A stretch of 64,000 nt of DNA from Golubevia sp. BC0850 (taxonomy: Eukaryota > Basidiomycota > Exobasidiomycetes > Golubeviales > Golubeviaceae), in assembly GCA_012976225.1 (NCBI GenBank), contig JAAVVG010000043.1:1-64000 (forward strand), read 5' to 3'. The notes under the pieces are model-generated. The model ran no database searches, was not told the DNA's origin, and worked only from the letters and a program-made list of their open reading frames with translations. This document shows, piece by piece, positions 1-9,754 of this stretch; the first letter of the stretch is position 1, and each line of letters begins with the position of its first letter. The translations under genes were made by a program, and so were the position numbers.

Positions 1-817
1 GCGTCCTTGAATGGAATCAGCTGGCCTGGCCTCATCCTCAAGAAATCAACGCGTTTCCAGTCCATCGAAAAAAGCCCTTATAAGGAGGCGATCTTTTCGA
101 ACAAACATCCCATTCCACTCTGTCCTCTTTCCTTTTTCTGCTCCCTTTAGAGACCAAGACCAACCACTCAGAAGCCCCCACCATTCTCAGTGCTTCACAC
201 ACATAGCTCTAACCCCCGTTTACGGCTCTATTGCCGTCTACGTCTCCAACCTGAGTCTATAGAAAGGTGGATGGGATCTGCTTTGCCAATCTTTGTTTCT
301 CGAGGTAGGATCGAATCTTCGCTGTAGTCATGTCTTGAGGATGGGAACCGTCGATCACATACATCGAAGGAGAAGACGCTTGTTCTTGGGCCTCCCACGT
401 CTTTTTATTGAGTAAGTGCCGGAGATCTAGAAGAGTCTTGGTCTGTTTTTTGTTGACCAGCTGAAATCTCTGGTAATGTGAGCCACTTCGTCGCAGCCAC
501 GAAGTTTGCGAGCTCCGGTACTATGTATGGAAGGGAAGGATGATGCAAAGACTTCTTCGGAAGGGGAAAGAAGCTTCGTGAAAGTTTGAGTGATCCTCGC
601 ATGCCTCTCCCTTTGTCTTCCACCAGAGAAGTGATGATGACGATTCCTCCTTCGTTTCTCGCTCTAGTAAAACAAAAGCACTTTCCAGTCCTTGGGAAGT
701 GCGGAGAGCCTCGTGGGAAAGCTGCTGTGCGCTGGAGCTGCTCGCGTCGCGAAGACCGAAGGGAGGATTGAGATTCCTTCAACCAACTCACGCAACAGAT
801 TCAAGCTGAACAGGAGA
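1..817. other. Upstream intergenic region of pol32
   Basis: No gene is supported here. Open frames on both strands are short, unlike any family I know, and lack splice-linked continuation. The last stretch before 818 is presumably the promoter and leader of the Pol delta subunit gene. The 3' end of a gene lying further left could be present but is not visible. Confidence 0.4.
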
Positions 818-3398
818 ATGGGAGATCACATAGATGAATTCATTAACCAATGGGTTCTTCACGATAACAAACTCGTAAGTTTCAATACAGGAATAGATCA
901 GATGGAGAGCCTCACCTCAAATAATCTTATCACCTAGCTCCTTCCCTTCCTTCCCTTCCCTTCTCTTCTTACTGACACTTTCTCTCTTCGATATCTTTAC
1001 AGATAACCTTTCGATTACTATCTCGAGAGCGTGATCTACACATCCGAGACTCAAAACAGTGCGTCTAGAGCTCCCCATCTGATGACTGCTCTGTCTTCCA
1101 GCTCGCTCAACTCTCCTTTTTCTCTCCTGTCACCCTCAAAGAGCTCTTCAATCCTTCTACTCATCAAGAAAATTCTTTGAAAAAGGTGAAAGAGCTTTTG
1201 CTACTTTCTTACTTACTGGAACTCTCAAGAATGAAGATGTCAAAGGAAAGGGAAGGGAAGACCAGATGGAAGTGGATGAGAGTAGTCAATCTCTGGGAAT
1301 GAATGGAGTACAGGAACTTGAGAGGAAAGGAATTCTGATTGTTGGAGAAGATAAACTGGAAGGTGAGTCGAGAGTCGGGTTGTTTGAAGGGACTGAGGAG
1401 GAGCAAGGTGGAATGACTTGGGAGGTCGGATTGATGCTCCCAAGGAGAAAGTGGATCGGTTGCTTCTTTTAAACAGGTTTCATGAAAAAAAAAAACTGAA
1501 ATCAGAGATCCATACCATGCTTATACAGAATGCACGCGGGACTTCAGAGCTCTAACCCTTCTTCCCCCTCTCCTAGAATCTCTACTCCTCTTCAAATCTC
1601 CACCATCTCAACACATCTATTCACTCTCTTCTTCTCCTCTAGTATCTATCCCTATCCGCTCTACTTCCAATTCCGATTCAACTCCATCAACCTCAGCTGC
1701 AACTTCTCCAACCAAGTCCCAAGGCAAAGCCAAGAGCTCGGAAGAGATCAAATCCTTCAATTTCCCTCAATTAACGACTACTCAATACGATCTACACACT
1801 AACAAGAGACACGCTCAATTATGGGAAAAGAGGAACAGAGGTTGTGATTGGGGAGTTCATAGGAATGAGAAGGTGGGGGATAGGTTGGTGAGTTTTCGAG
1901 ATTGTCACTTTTGCCCTCTTTGGTTCTGGAAGTTGCTTCGAAGCGGATTTGACCGATTGAAAGTCAGGTATGTATCGCGATGTCAGGCGCTGATGACCAC
2001 TTCTCTTTTGATTCCACTCTCAACAGAAAGACAAATCCATCCCACCTCCAAACCTAGCAGATCAAGGTTCTCAATATCAATCTCAAGAGGAAACGAAACC
2101 TTCAACTTCTAAGTCAAAATCCTCTAAAAAGGAGAAGGAGGATCTGAAACCCAAAGGTAAGGCCGTGGCTTCAACTTCTTCAAAGAACAAAGTCCCGGGA
2201 GGGTTGAGCTTTTCTTCCAAACCTAAGGATGAACCAAAGAAAGAGAAGAGAGTCTTCGATATTGACTTAGATGAATTTGAAGAAGATGAGGATGAAATTG
2301 CTGCAATGGAGGCATTCGAAAAGGGAGAGACAGAGAAGAGAAAGGGTTCTGGTGAAAGTGGAAAGAAAAGTGGAAAAGGAAAGGAAAAGGAAAAGAAAAC
2401 TAGTAGCAACAATTATGATGATGATGAAGAAGAAGAAGAGTTAGATGAGAAGGAAGAAGAGGAGAAGAGGAGGACTAGAGAGAAGAATAAAAAGGAATTG
2501 ATGGAAATGATGGATGTTGATTCTGAGGAAGAAGAAGTTGCACTGCCTGTTAGGAGAGGTAAGGATGACGGTAAAGGGAAGAGCAAAGTCAAAGAAGAGA
2601 AGAAAACTAAAGAAGAAAAGAAAGTCAAAGAAGAGAAGAAAGAAGAGGAGAAGAAGAAATTAGAAACCAAGAATTTGAATTCTGAGAAGAATCCGGTTGA
2701 GATTTCAAGTGAGAATGAAGAGGATGGAGATATTGAGATGAAGGATGAAAGTCAATCTCAAGGGAAAACAAATGGGAAGGGTAAAGAGAAGGAAAGTAGG
2801 AAGAGAACTTTAAGTAGTAATGGAAGTTCTAGTCAGAAAGATAAGGGGAAGGATCCAGATCAAGAGGATGATGCTCAAGAGATCTCCCAGCAAGAAACGG
2901 GAGAGAATAAAAGAGTGAGGAAGAAGAGAAAGGTTATTAGGAAGGAGAAGGTTGTCAATGAGAAGGGGTATAAAGGTGAGTTTTTCGCTGTGAGAGGTTG
3001 AGATCGAAGGTTGAAGAGGAAAAGCTCGAATTCCTTTGCTCTGCTCTTTTCTTGATCCCCCATTGTGTACTGTTATACTCTTACTGACTCCTTCATCTTC
3101 TCTCTTCGCTCTTCTTCAACTCACAGTCACTAAAGAAATCGAATCCTACGAATCCTATTCTTCAGATGAAGATGAAACTCCAGTGGTACCAAAATCAGAG
3201 AAACCCAAACCTAAACCGAAAGCTAGAGCTAGTTCTGCGAATTTAAATGTTGCTGAATCGAAACCTAAAGCTGCTGGAAACTTGAATTCGAAACCTGCTG
3301 CTAAACCTTCTGGGAATGGAGGGAATTCGAAGGCTTCAAATAGCAAATCCAATCCTAAGGGGCAAAAGAGTATCAGTAGTTTCTTTGGGAAGAAGTGA
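818..3398 (+). CDS. pol32: DNA polymerase delta subunit 3 (Pol32/Cdc27/POLD3)
   Basis: Non-catalytic subunit of replicative DNA polymerase delta that links the polymerase to PCNA in the nucleus. Model: join(818..874,1003..1058,1142..1362,1577..1887,2027..2975,3127..3398), 621 aa, all phases close. The N-terminal winged-helix part is recognisable: an opening like IDEFINQWVLHDNKLITFRL, then SKQALQSFY, ATFLLTGTLK, LIVGEDKLE and HIYSL, the order seen in Cdc27/POLD3. The middle (about residues 210-530) is a long Lys/Glu-rich disordered region. Near the end, KGYKVTKEIESYES matches the conserved tail block of the family, and the protein finishes with QKSISSFFGKK, a classical C-terminal PIP box (Q-x-x-I-x-x-F-F). 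The third acceptor (1142) was chosen because only it keeps the family motif in frame. Identity is secure; the 214-nt third intron is the least certain junction. Confidence 0.9.
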
Positions 3399-4114
3399 TG
3401 AACCGAATGGGGGTGAAGGATTTAGGGAGAGGAGGAGGATGATGGAGAGGGAAGGACGAGGAGCGAATGGGAGGGTTGGAGGGGCAGGGCAGTGATGATG
3501 ACTTTCTTCTGTACTTTACTTCCTTCAAATGATTCCTCAAAGATCTATTATCCTTTCATCCCTAACGCATCTTTGTGAGGAAGACGTCGATGAGATCTGG
3601 TGGCGTCGAGTTGAGAGCGCCGAACCCTATTTCTGACTTGGGCTGAGTGAAGCTTCTCCTATTCACAACAACTTGCTCAGACTCAACAACTGATCTCAGA
3701 TAATCGATTCAATCTGTTGACTAAGATCAGTCTAATAAGCTCAACGCAGGTCGTTATTATAGCTCATCCAAACCAGCCAGCAGGGTCTGGCCTCTGGCTC
3801 TGCTTTGACCTTCCCTTCTACGATTACGTTGAGCCTATTGAACCCTCAAGCCATCGTATCCCATCTTTCTTCTTTGAATCCTAATCCTACTACTATTCAT
3901 CAACCTAATCATTCAAATCAAGGCGAGTCTAAACGTTGCAAGTCAAGAGACCACACTTCTAATCTTCAAATCACTCACTCATCCAATTCCACTCTCAAGT
4001 TAGTTGGTAGATCCCATTGATTCCTTCCATTCTCGGTTAATCACCAATTGATCAATCCTTTCCTTTCCTGTCCTTTTCTTCTTCTCTCTTCTCTCTTCTC
4101 TTTCCTTTCCAGGG
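3399..4114. other. pol32 3' flank and opy2 leader
   Basis: No coding sequence is supported. The right half is pyrimidine-rich and ends in a good acceptor (tttccag) two bases before the opy2 ATG, so a 5'UTR intron of opy2 is likely. I could not choose its donor with confidence. Confidence 0.4.
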
Positions 4115-7100
4115 ATGAAGTTCTTGACAGTCCGATCCTCGCCTCCATCAAATTCACTTCTACCACGTCAAGCTACTTCCACCTCCTCAACCTGCATCAC
4201 TTCCTGTCCACAACTAGCAGCATGCCCACCTTCTTGTCCAGTCGGTCAAATGTGTTCAGCCATTCCACGTACATGCAATGATTGTGGAGGAAATGTCTGT
4301 AGTCCAGATCCAGATTACAAGCGACCCTCAAAGAAATCCTCTCCAATCGGTGGTGTCATAGGTGCAATCCTTGCAGTTCTAGTAGTACTAGCAATAGGTT
4401 ACTGGTTTTGGAACAGACGAAAGAAGAAGATCTTAGAAGGTGAACGAAGAAAGAGGAATGAGGAGAAAGTCAGAGAAGCAGGAGTTGGATTTAGACCTAA
4501 GAGAAAGAGTGAAGGTTCTGGGTCAGGGACAGGATCTGGAGGAGTTGCTATTGAAATGAATGATCAATTAAAGAAAAGGTCAGTTAATAGCTCTAATAAA
4601 TCAAATGGAGGATCAGATACAGATGGAATGGAAGAAGAAATCATAATGGATGAGACTTTAGATGAAGATACAGAATGGACTGAAATGAGATCTGATGGTT
4701 TAACAGTTTATAAGAAACCAGCTGGTTCACCTCAAGAAGAAGAGTATCAAATCAAAAGGTATTCAAGTGGTGCTGCAACTCATTTGTCTAGAATTACAGA
4801 AGGGAATGAAGATGATGAAATGTCTATCAGAAGAGCTTCAACTTTACATCCTTCGGTTCATAACATTCCTCCTCTACCTGGAAAACCTCAAAGCGGTTTA
4901 AGAAATCATTCACATTCAAGTTCTATCAATTTAGATCCTTTGAATAAAAATGCTACTAGATCTAGGAAATCAAGTCCTAATTCTCAAAACCCATTTTCAG
5001 ATCCTTCTTCAAATTATAACATATCAAGTTCTCCTACTATCACTCAACCTTCTCCTGTTCACAGACCTGTTGGAGCTCCTTTAGTTGATTTGTCAACTGG
5101 CAAAGTACCTTCTAGAAGAGGTTCTGGAGTTCCAAGTGTTGGTTCTTCTAATTCTTCAAACGATCATGGTAATTCATCCAATTCTGGACATTCCGCCAGT
5201 GGAATGAATAGAACTTTACTGAGTCCTAGTATGCCTTCAAGACCAAGTAGAGCTCCAGATTTGAATTTGCGTTTGGAAGATGGAGCAGAACCTGGAAAGA
5301 AATCACCTCAAATGAATGGATTCAAAGGATTACAACCTGATCAAAGAAGAAGTAATGCAACTTTCGATTCTTTCGGGTCTTATAATGATAACAATGATTC
5401 AACAGATCCACTCTCTCCTGCAGCTGCTTCATCAAACTTCCACCATTCCAACGCTCATTCTTTGAAATCACCACTTTCAGCTTCTACTTCTCAACAGAAA
5501 TTCGATTTTATGTCTATAGATCCAACAACCGGAGGAGCTGGAAATTATTCTTCGGCTTTGGAATCTTCAAACGTTTACTCTAGGAATGATGAGAAGAGGT
5601 TATCATCTGCAACTGTTGGTACTCTAGGAACTATGAATACAACAGCTTCTGATTACGTTCTATCAAAGCCTCAAATCATGACTCTGAAATCTCCAGCTCA
5701 AGCCGCTTCTAGATCTACTCCAAATACTCCTGCTAGTGCAGTGCCTAGAAAAATGGGTTCTCCAGCTTTAGTCAAAGGTTCAGGTTCTAAACCTCAAGTT
5801 CTCAAGAACTTAGCTCAGGCTAAAGAAAGAGGTCTATTGAGGATAAGTCCCAGAGGCACACCGATTGAAGAAGATCGAAACCCTTTCGAAGACGTTCAAG
5901 AAGAAGATGAAGAAGGTTTCCGATCTGAAGTTTCAAGTTTAGCTCCTAGAGTTAGAAATCCATTTCATGATGATCAAGCCAGTGAATTAGAAGTTGAAAC
6001 TGATTTGAATGGTTTCAACGTTAGAAGGAATCAAGCTGGTACACCTAACACTTTTGGAAACCTTTCAAGTAGAGATGAAGATGAGGATGAAATGCCTAAA
6101 AACCATAGATTCACTCAAAAATCTTTTACTTCTTCAGTCAATAGAGATTCTACTGGAACTTTTCAAACTGTTGGTTCTGGATTTAGTATTCCATTTATTG
6201 ATGTTGGGAAAAGTGAAAGTTCTCCTCTTAGGAATATGGAGAGTAACAGTCCTAGAGATGAAAAAGGTGGAGGATACGGGTTTGGATTCGATGAAGAAGA
6301 AGAGGAAGATGAAGAAGGTCAAGGTAGAAGAAGTGGCTGGTTGGAACAAGCTCCGGCTAACAATCAAAGCGGAAGTGGCTCCAAGAATCGATTAACTCAT
6401 ACTCAGATTACTTCTAAGAGTTCAGGATCGAATCTCATTCCTAAAGGTAGAGGAGATGAAAGGAGTTCACTGATTTCAAACGTCAGTGATAGTGATTTAA
6501 CTATCAAAGATGAGGACATTACGATCAACTCAGTTGAAAAGGTCTCACTTGGTAGAAGTGATAGTGCGAAGAAGTTGGAATATGATGGAAATGGAAAACT
6601 CAGTAGGAATAATAGTTCGAATCAGAAGGGAGTCGGTCGATCGAACTCAACTTCAGCGTCAACTTCAAATGAAAGGAAAAACCTCAACGATCTTAATGGT
6701 AGACAATCAACAGCTTCTTCAATAGGTGGTCTATCTTTGTTTGACGACGTCACTTTCGTTCCTTTCAAATCTGATAAAATGCCGGAGAATGCAGCTCAAA
6801 ATGCTAGATCTCATCAATCTTCAAATTTGACTGGTAGTAACTCTTTAGATCCCAATCGGAATTTAAATTCTCCCATTGTTAGCCCTAGGAATTTCGATGA
6901 CACGTTTGATGAAGATTTAGATGGAGAAGAATTTTTGAGAGAAGTTTCTAAAAAAGGAAAGGGAAGAGATGATGATCATGATGAGAGATTCGAGGGTGCT
7001 ATGGTTTGGGATTCTAGTACTGGTAGCAATGGAAATGCTAATGGGAATAAAATGATTAATACTGGAGCAAATCCTGAAAACGTTGAACAGATTCGATTGG

Positions 7101-7138
7101 CTCATGAACTTTCGAATTATCCTTTCCAGATGGGTTGA
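4115..7138 (+). CDS. opy2: Opy2-like single-pass membrane anchor
   Basis: Single uninterrupted frame of 1007 aa. Residues about 26-66 carry a compact Cys cluster (CITSCP, CPPSCPVGQMC, RTCNDCGGNVC), the Opy2 extracellular domain. It is followed by a transmembrane helix at about 80-98 (GAILAVLVVLAIGYWFW) and a basic RRKKK stop-transfer. Opy2 proteins are plasma-membrane anchors that recruit the Ste50 adaptor in the HOG and filamentous MAPK pathways; that role is taken from the family. The cytosolic tail of about 900 residues is Ser/Asn-rich and low in complexity, with scattered proline motifs and acidic patches, and is much longer than in yeast Opy2. The start sits just upstream of the Cys domain, right after a likely 5'UTR acceptor. 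There is no clear cleavable signal peptide, so the helix probably acts as signal-anchor with N-terminus outside. Confidence 0.82.
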   Translation: MKFLTVRSSPPSNSLLPRQATSTSSTCITSCPQLAACPPSCPVGQMCSAIPRTCNDCGGNVCSPDPDYKRPSKKSSPIGGVIGAILAVLVVLAIGYWFWNRRKKKILEGERRKRNEEKVREAGVGFRPKRKSEGSGSGTGSGGVAIEMNDQLKKRSVNSSNKSNGGSDTDGMEEEIIMDETLDEDTEWTEMRSDGLTVYKKPAGSPQEEEYQIKRYSSGAATHLSRITEGNEDDEMSIRRASTLHPSVHNIPPLPGKPQSGLRNHSHSSSINLDPLNKNATRSRKSSPNSQNPFSDPSSNYNISSSPTITQPSPVHRPVGAPLVDLSTGKVPSRRGSGVPSVGSSNSSNDHGNSSNSGHSASGMNRTLLSPSMPSRPSRAPDLNLRLEDGAEPGKKSPQMNGFKGLQPDQRRSNATFDSFGSYNDNNDSTDPLSPAAASSNFHHSNAHSLKSPLSASTSQQKFDFMSIDPTTGGAGNYSSALESSNVYSRNDEKRLSSATVGTLGTMNTTASDYVLSKPQIMTLKSPAQAASRSTPNTPASAVPRKMGSPALVKGSGSKPQVLKNLAQAKERGLLRISPRGTPIEEDRNPFEDVQEEDEEGFRSEVSSLAPRVRNPFHDDQASELEVETDLNGFNVRRNQAGTPNTFGNLSSRDEDEDEMPKNHRFTQKSFTSSVNRDSTGTFQTVGSGFSIPFIDVGKSESSPLRNMESNSPRDEKGGGYGFGFDEEEEEDEEGQGRRSGWLEQAPANNQSGSGSKNRLTHTQITSKSSGSNLIPKGRGDERSSLISNVSDSDLTIKDEDITINSVEKVSLGRSDSAKKLEYDGNGKLSRNNSSNQKGVGRSNSTSASTSNERKNLNDLNGRQSTASSIGGLSLFDDVTFVPFKSDKMPENAAQNARSHQSSNLTGSNSLDPNRNLNSPIVSPRNFDDTFDEDLDGEEFLREVSKKGKGRDDDHDERFEGAMVWDSSTGSNGNANGNKMINTGANPENVEQIRLAHELSNYPFQMG

Positions 7139-7807
7139 AGATTTGAAGGATCTCTGCTCGAATTCAAAACTTCAAGGTCACAATCGCCATTGCAAGGTTC
7201 AAGACTCAATTCCCGTTCACTATTTTCATTAGCAAGTCAGCTACTCTTCAAAATTTGTCTGCCTCTCATCCCAGGTCTCTCTCGCTGTCATTCAAGCTTT
7301 AAATTCTCAGCCATGCTTCAAATTCAATCTACTTTCAGTTAATGTTTCTCGTGCTCTATCTAACCACCCCTTTTGGGTCTTCTCTCATTTCCCATTCACT
7401 ACGAGTTGTGAAGCAAAACTTCATCAACTTTCAACACCCCCCCTCCTTTCTCCTACAGACTCTCAACCCTCACCTTCTTTTTTCCTTATGTCTCGTGTCT
7501 CGTGTCTCTTGCCAACCCCCCCCCCCCCGCGGTCACGAATTTGTTTTCCACAATACCCTTCTCTCGTTTTCCTAAGGTCTGGTACCTTCTCTCTCACTCT
7601 CATTCAGATTCAGCAATTCAACTCTCCCTATTTATCCATTGTATTTGCTCTTCTCTCTCTTCTTTTTGTAAGCCTCGATTCTGTTTGATGTTCTCCGGAG
7701 AGTTTCGAGTATGTTACAAGAGATTGAGTAGTCATCTTGAGAGCAGAAAATCCAACGCTTCTTGTAAATCGGGCTGGCTTTGATCACCATCTCTCGGCAA
7801 GATGTTC
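7139..7807. other. opy2 3' flank and diverged outer part of repeat arm
   Basis: No gene seen. From about 7607 the sequence resembles, with many differences, the reverse complement of about 25233-25440 (for example atccattgtatttg and gagagcagaaaatc are shared). It is thus a more diverged extension of the inverted-repeat arm that begins at 7808. A homopolymeric C run lies near 7517-7530. Confidence 0.5.
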
Positions 7808-9255
7808 CCATCCTTCTGAATGAGGGCATTTTTATAAGCTTATCAACGTCCTACAAAGTCCGAGACGTTGAAAACGAAGGCCTCGTTCGCAGATTGTCAA
7901 TCGAGGGCCACTTTGGCAACGTCGGTGGAATAGTCAAGCTTCACACAGATAAAGAAGAGATTACCACAAGCAAGAGCATGTATTCAAAAGAAAAAAGGGG
8001 GAAAAACGAAAAGAAAAAAGAAAGAAAATGAAAAAGAAGGGTGATCAAAAACCAACACGAACACCGTTCTCAGAGAGTCAACTCTGAGCGGATCGAGAAG
8101 GAAAAAAGGGGGGGGCACTTCGCCATCAGCATGTTCGTCCAAATGGGTGGGGTGAGGAGCGGTTTGATATGTTGATGCGAATGTGTCGAGCATCATTGAG
8201 AGCGGAATCGTCTAATCGAGACGGCGAGAGAAGCAGGGGCAAGAGAGAAGTAGGATGTCATCGCTTTTAAGTTGCGTAGAAGAAGAGACCAAATCTGTCG
8301 CACACTTCGATAGACTCGGTTAGACAAAGCGACCCAAGGTCGTTTTGTGCTAGTTGAATCTACACACTCAAAAGTACTTGAAAGTGTGGAGAGCTTTTGA
8401 CCTTTCTGCCTTTTGTGGGCTTGACTGGAGCACGCTGCTTTTTCGAGGTTCAAGCCAGCCCGGTCCAATCGCGTCGACCAAAACCAGGCCCAGCCTACCA
8501 AGATGTGTTTCAGAAGCAAACCGGCTTGGCCCGATGACTTACCTCAACTTTCGATTCTAGAACCTTCTGTCCTTTCCAGGATGCGATGCAGAATCAGCGA
8601 CGAACTCGTCGCCACTCGGTCTCGGGTCTCGCATCCACTGCTATCGCAACCGGTTCGAGGTGTACGAGTCCCTCAGATTTCACTCTTTCTATCCCGCTTC
8701 GATCAGCTTTAAAGAATCTCAAGATTCTTTGAGTAGTTGTACATCCAGGTAAGTGATACTACCATTGGCAGAAATCATAAGAGAATGAGGTGACATAAAT
8801 TTACTGTGACTCTTGGGTGGCAAAAGTATGGTCTCCAACAATTGGCAAGGAAGCTTCTTTTTCATGGCTTCAAACGGATCCCTCTCAGAGTATCCAGATT
8901 CATTGAATGGCTCTAGACCCTCTTCCTAAGATGGAAAAGGATCTAACAAGTGACTCGATCGTCGGTCATCGACCCCCGGGTATCTTTCTTCATCTCACTG
9001 GATTCTATGTGACGGAGATCGCGAGAAACTTCCAAGGCCTTTCGGTTTCATAGTCACCTTCTGCGTTGGTAACGATGAGGACCAGAAGCCGAGCAAATCC
9101 TTCATCTGCTCTCCATGGTTGAGTACTCAGGCCACCGAGGTCTCGTTATCGGTGACATTTTAAGCTGGGTCTTTCTTCAATGGTTCCCTATGTCTTGTTT
9201 TGTGAGATGATCTTGCTTAAACTTATCCTAATGTGATGTCTCTTGTTCCTTGATT
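7808..9255 (+). repeat. Inverted repeat, left arm (about 1.45 kb)
   Basis: Reads as the reverse complement of 23786-25232. Small frames inside it translate identically in both arms: a 108-aa frame at 8193-8519 on - against 24522-24848 on +, and a 69-aa frame at 8503-8712 on + against the matching frame near 24305-24538 on -. The stretch of about 7815-8700 looks base-identical where I compared it; 8700-9255 has roughly a dozen substitutions. The edges are sharp: shared sequence ends at tcttgttccttgatt (9255). No terminal TG..CA, target-site duplication or transposase frame is visible. A TATA-like ttttataag (near 7831) and a splice-donor-like CCAGGTAAGT (near 8746) occur in both arms, so a non-coding transcript is possible. 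Confidence 0.93.
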
Positions 9256-9754
9256 TCTACTTGCTGACTTTGACTCCCTGTTGTGAACATGACTTCGGTT
9301 TCTCAGCGTACTCTCACTCTTAAACATCAACCAATTTCTAGGTGACAAATATTGAGATTACCAAGAAAAATTGAGGTTCGTTGATGAAGGGGATTAGCAA
9401 CAGATGAAAAAGGAGAATAGAACGAAGAGAAAAACAAAGGGGGGGGATTTGAAACAGGGATTGGATACAGGAAAGCTGTCATGAAATGAGTTTGGAATGC
9501 GAGAAAAAGGGCAGGTTGAGAGAAAAGAGAAAAGACCAGGGAAGATGATAAACAAATAACTAAAAAGGGGGGGGGAAAGGAAAGCGAAAAATGAATCTTT
9601 GTTGAGGAGTCTTGGTCAAGATTTTGATGATTTCATAATTGAGGATGCAGTCGTCAAGAGTTCGTTTCAGGAAAAGAGAAGGCGATAGATTCTAGGGAAA
9701 GGGGAAAGGGGAAAGGAGAAAAGGAAGTCGATGACTTGCACGTTTGGAAAGTTT
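9256..9754. other. Intergenic, purine-rich byr4 3' flank
   Basis: No gene seen. The + strand is rich in A/G with several G runs (for example near 9439 and 9567), which on the byr4 strand would be pyrimidine tracts in the 3'UTR. Confidence 0.4.

Noticed and set aside
2083-2670. Minus-strand Ser/Phe-rich frames opposite pol32
   Set aside because: Antisense shadows of the Lys/Glu-rich disordered region of the Pol delta subunit.
7984-8196. Possible lipopeptide pheromone precursor in the repeat (frame starting MMLDTFASTYQ)
   Set aside because: No C-terminal CAAX motif in this or neighbouring frames, and the frame runs into a low-complexity Phe-rich tail.
8193-8519. 108-aa frame present in both repeat arms as a real gene
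   Set aside because: Identity of the translation follows from base identity of the arms; composition and lack of family similarity give no support for coding.
8640-8680. tRNA T-arm-like GGTTCGAGG
   Set aside because: No acceptor stem, D-arm or anticodon arm can be folded around it; other GGTTCRA hits in the window failed the same test.
7808-9255. Solo LTR or terminal repeat of a transposon
   Set aside because: No TG..CA ends, no target-site duplication, no element-type coding sequence, and the arms have graded rather than uniform divergence.
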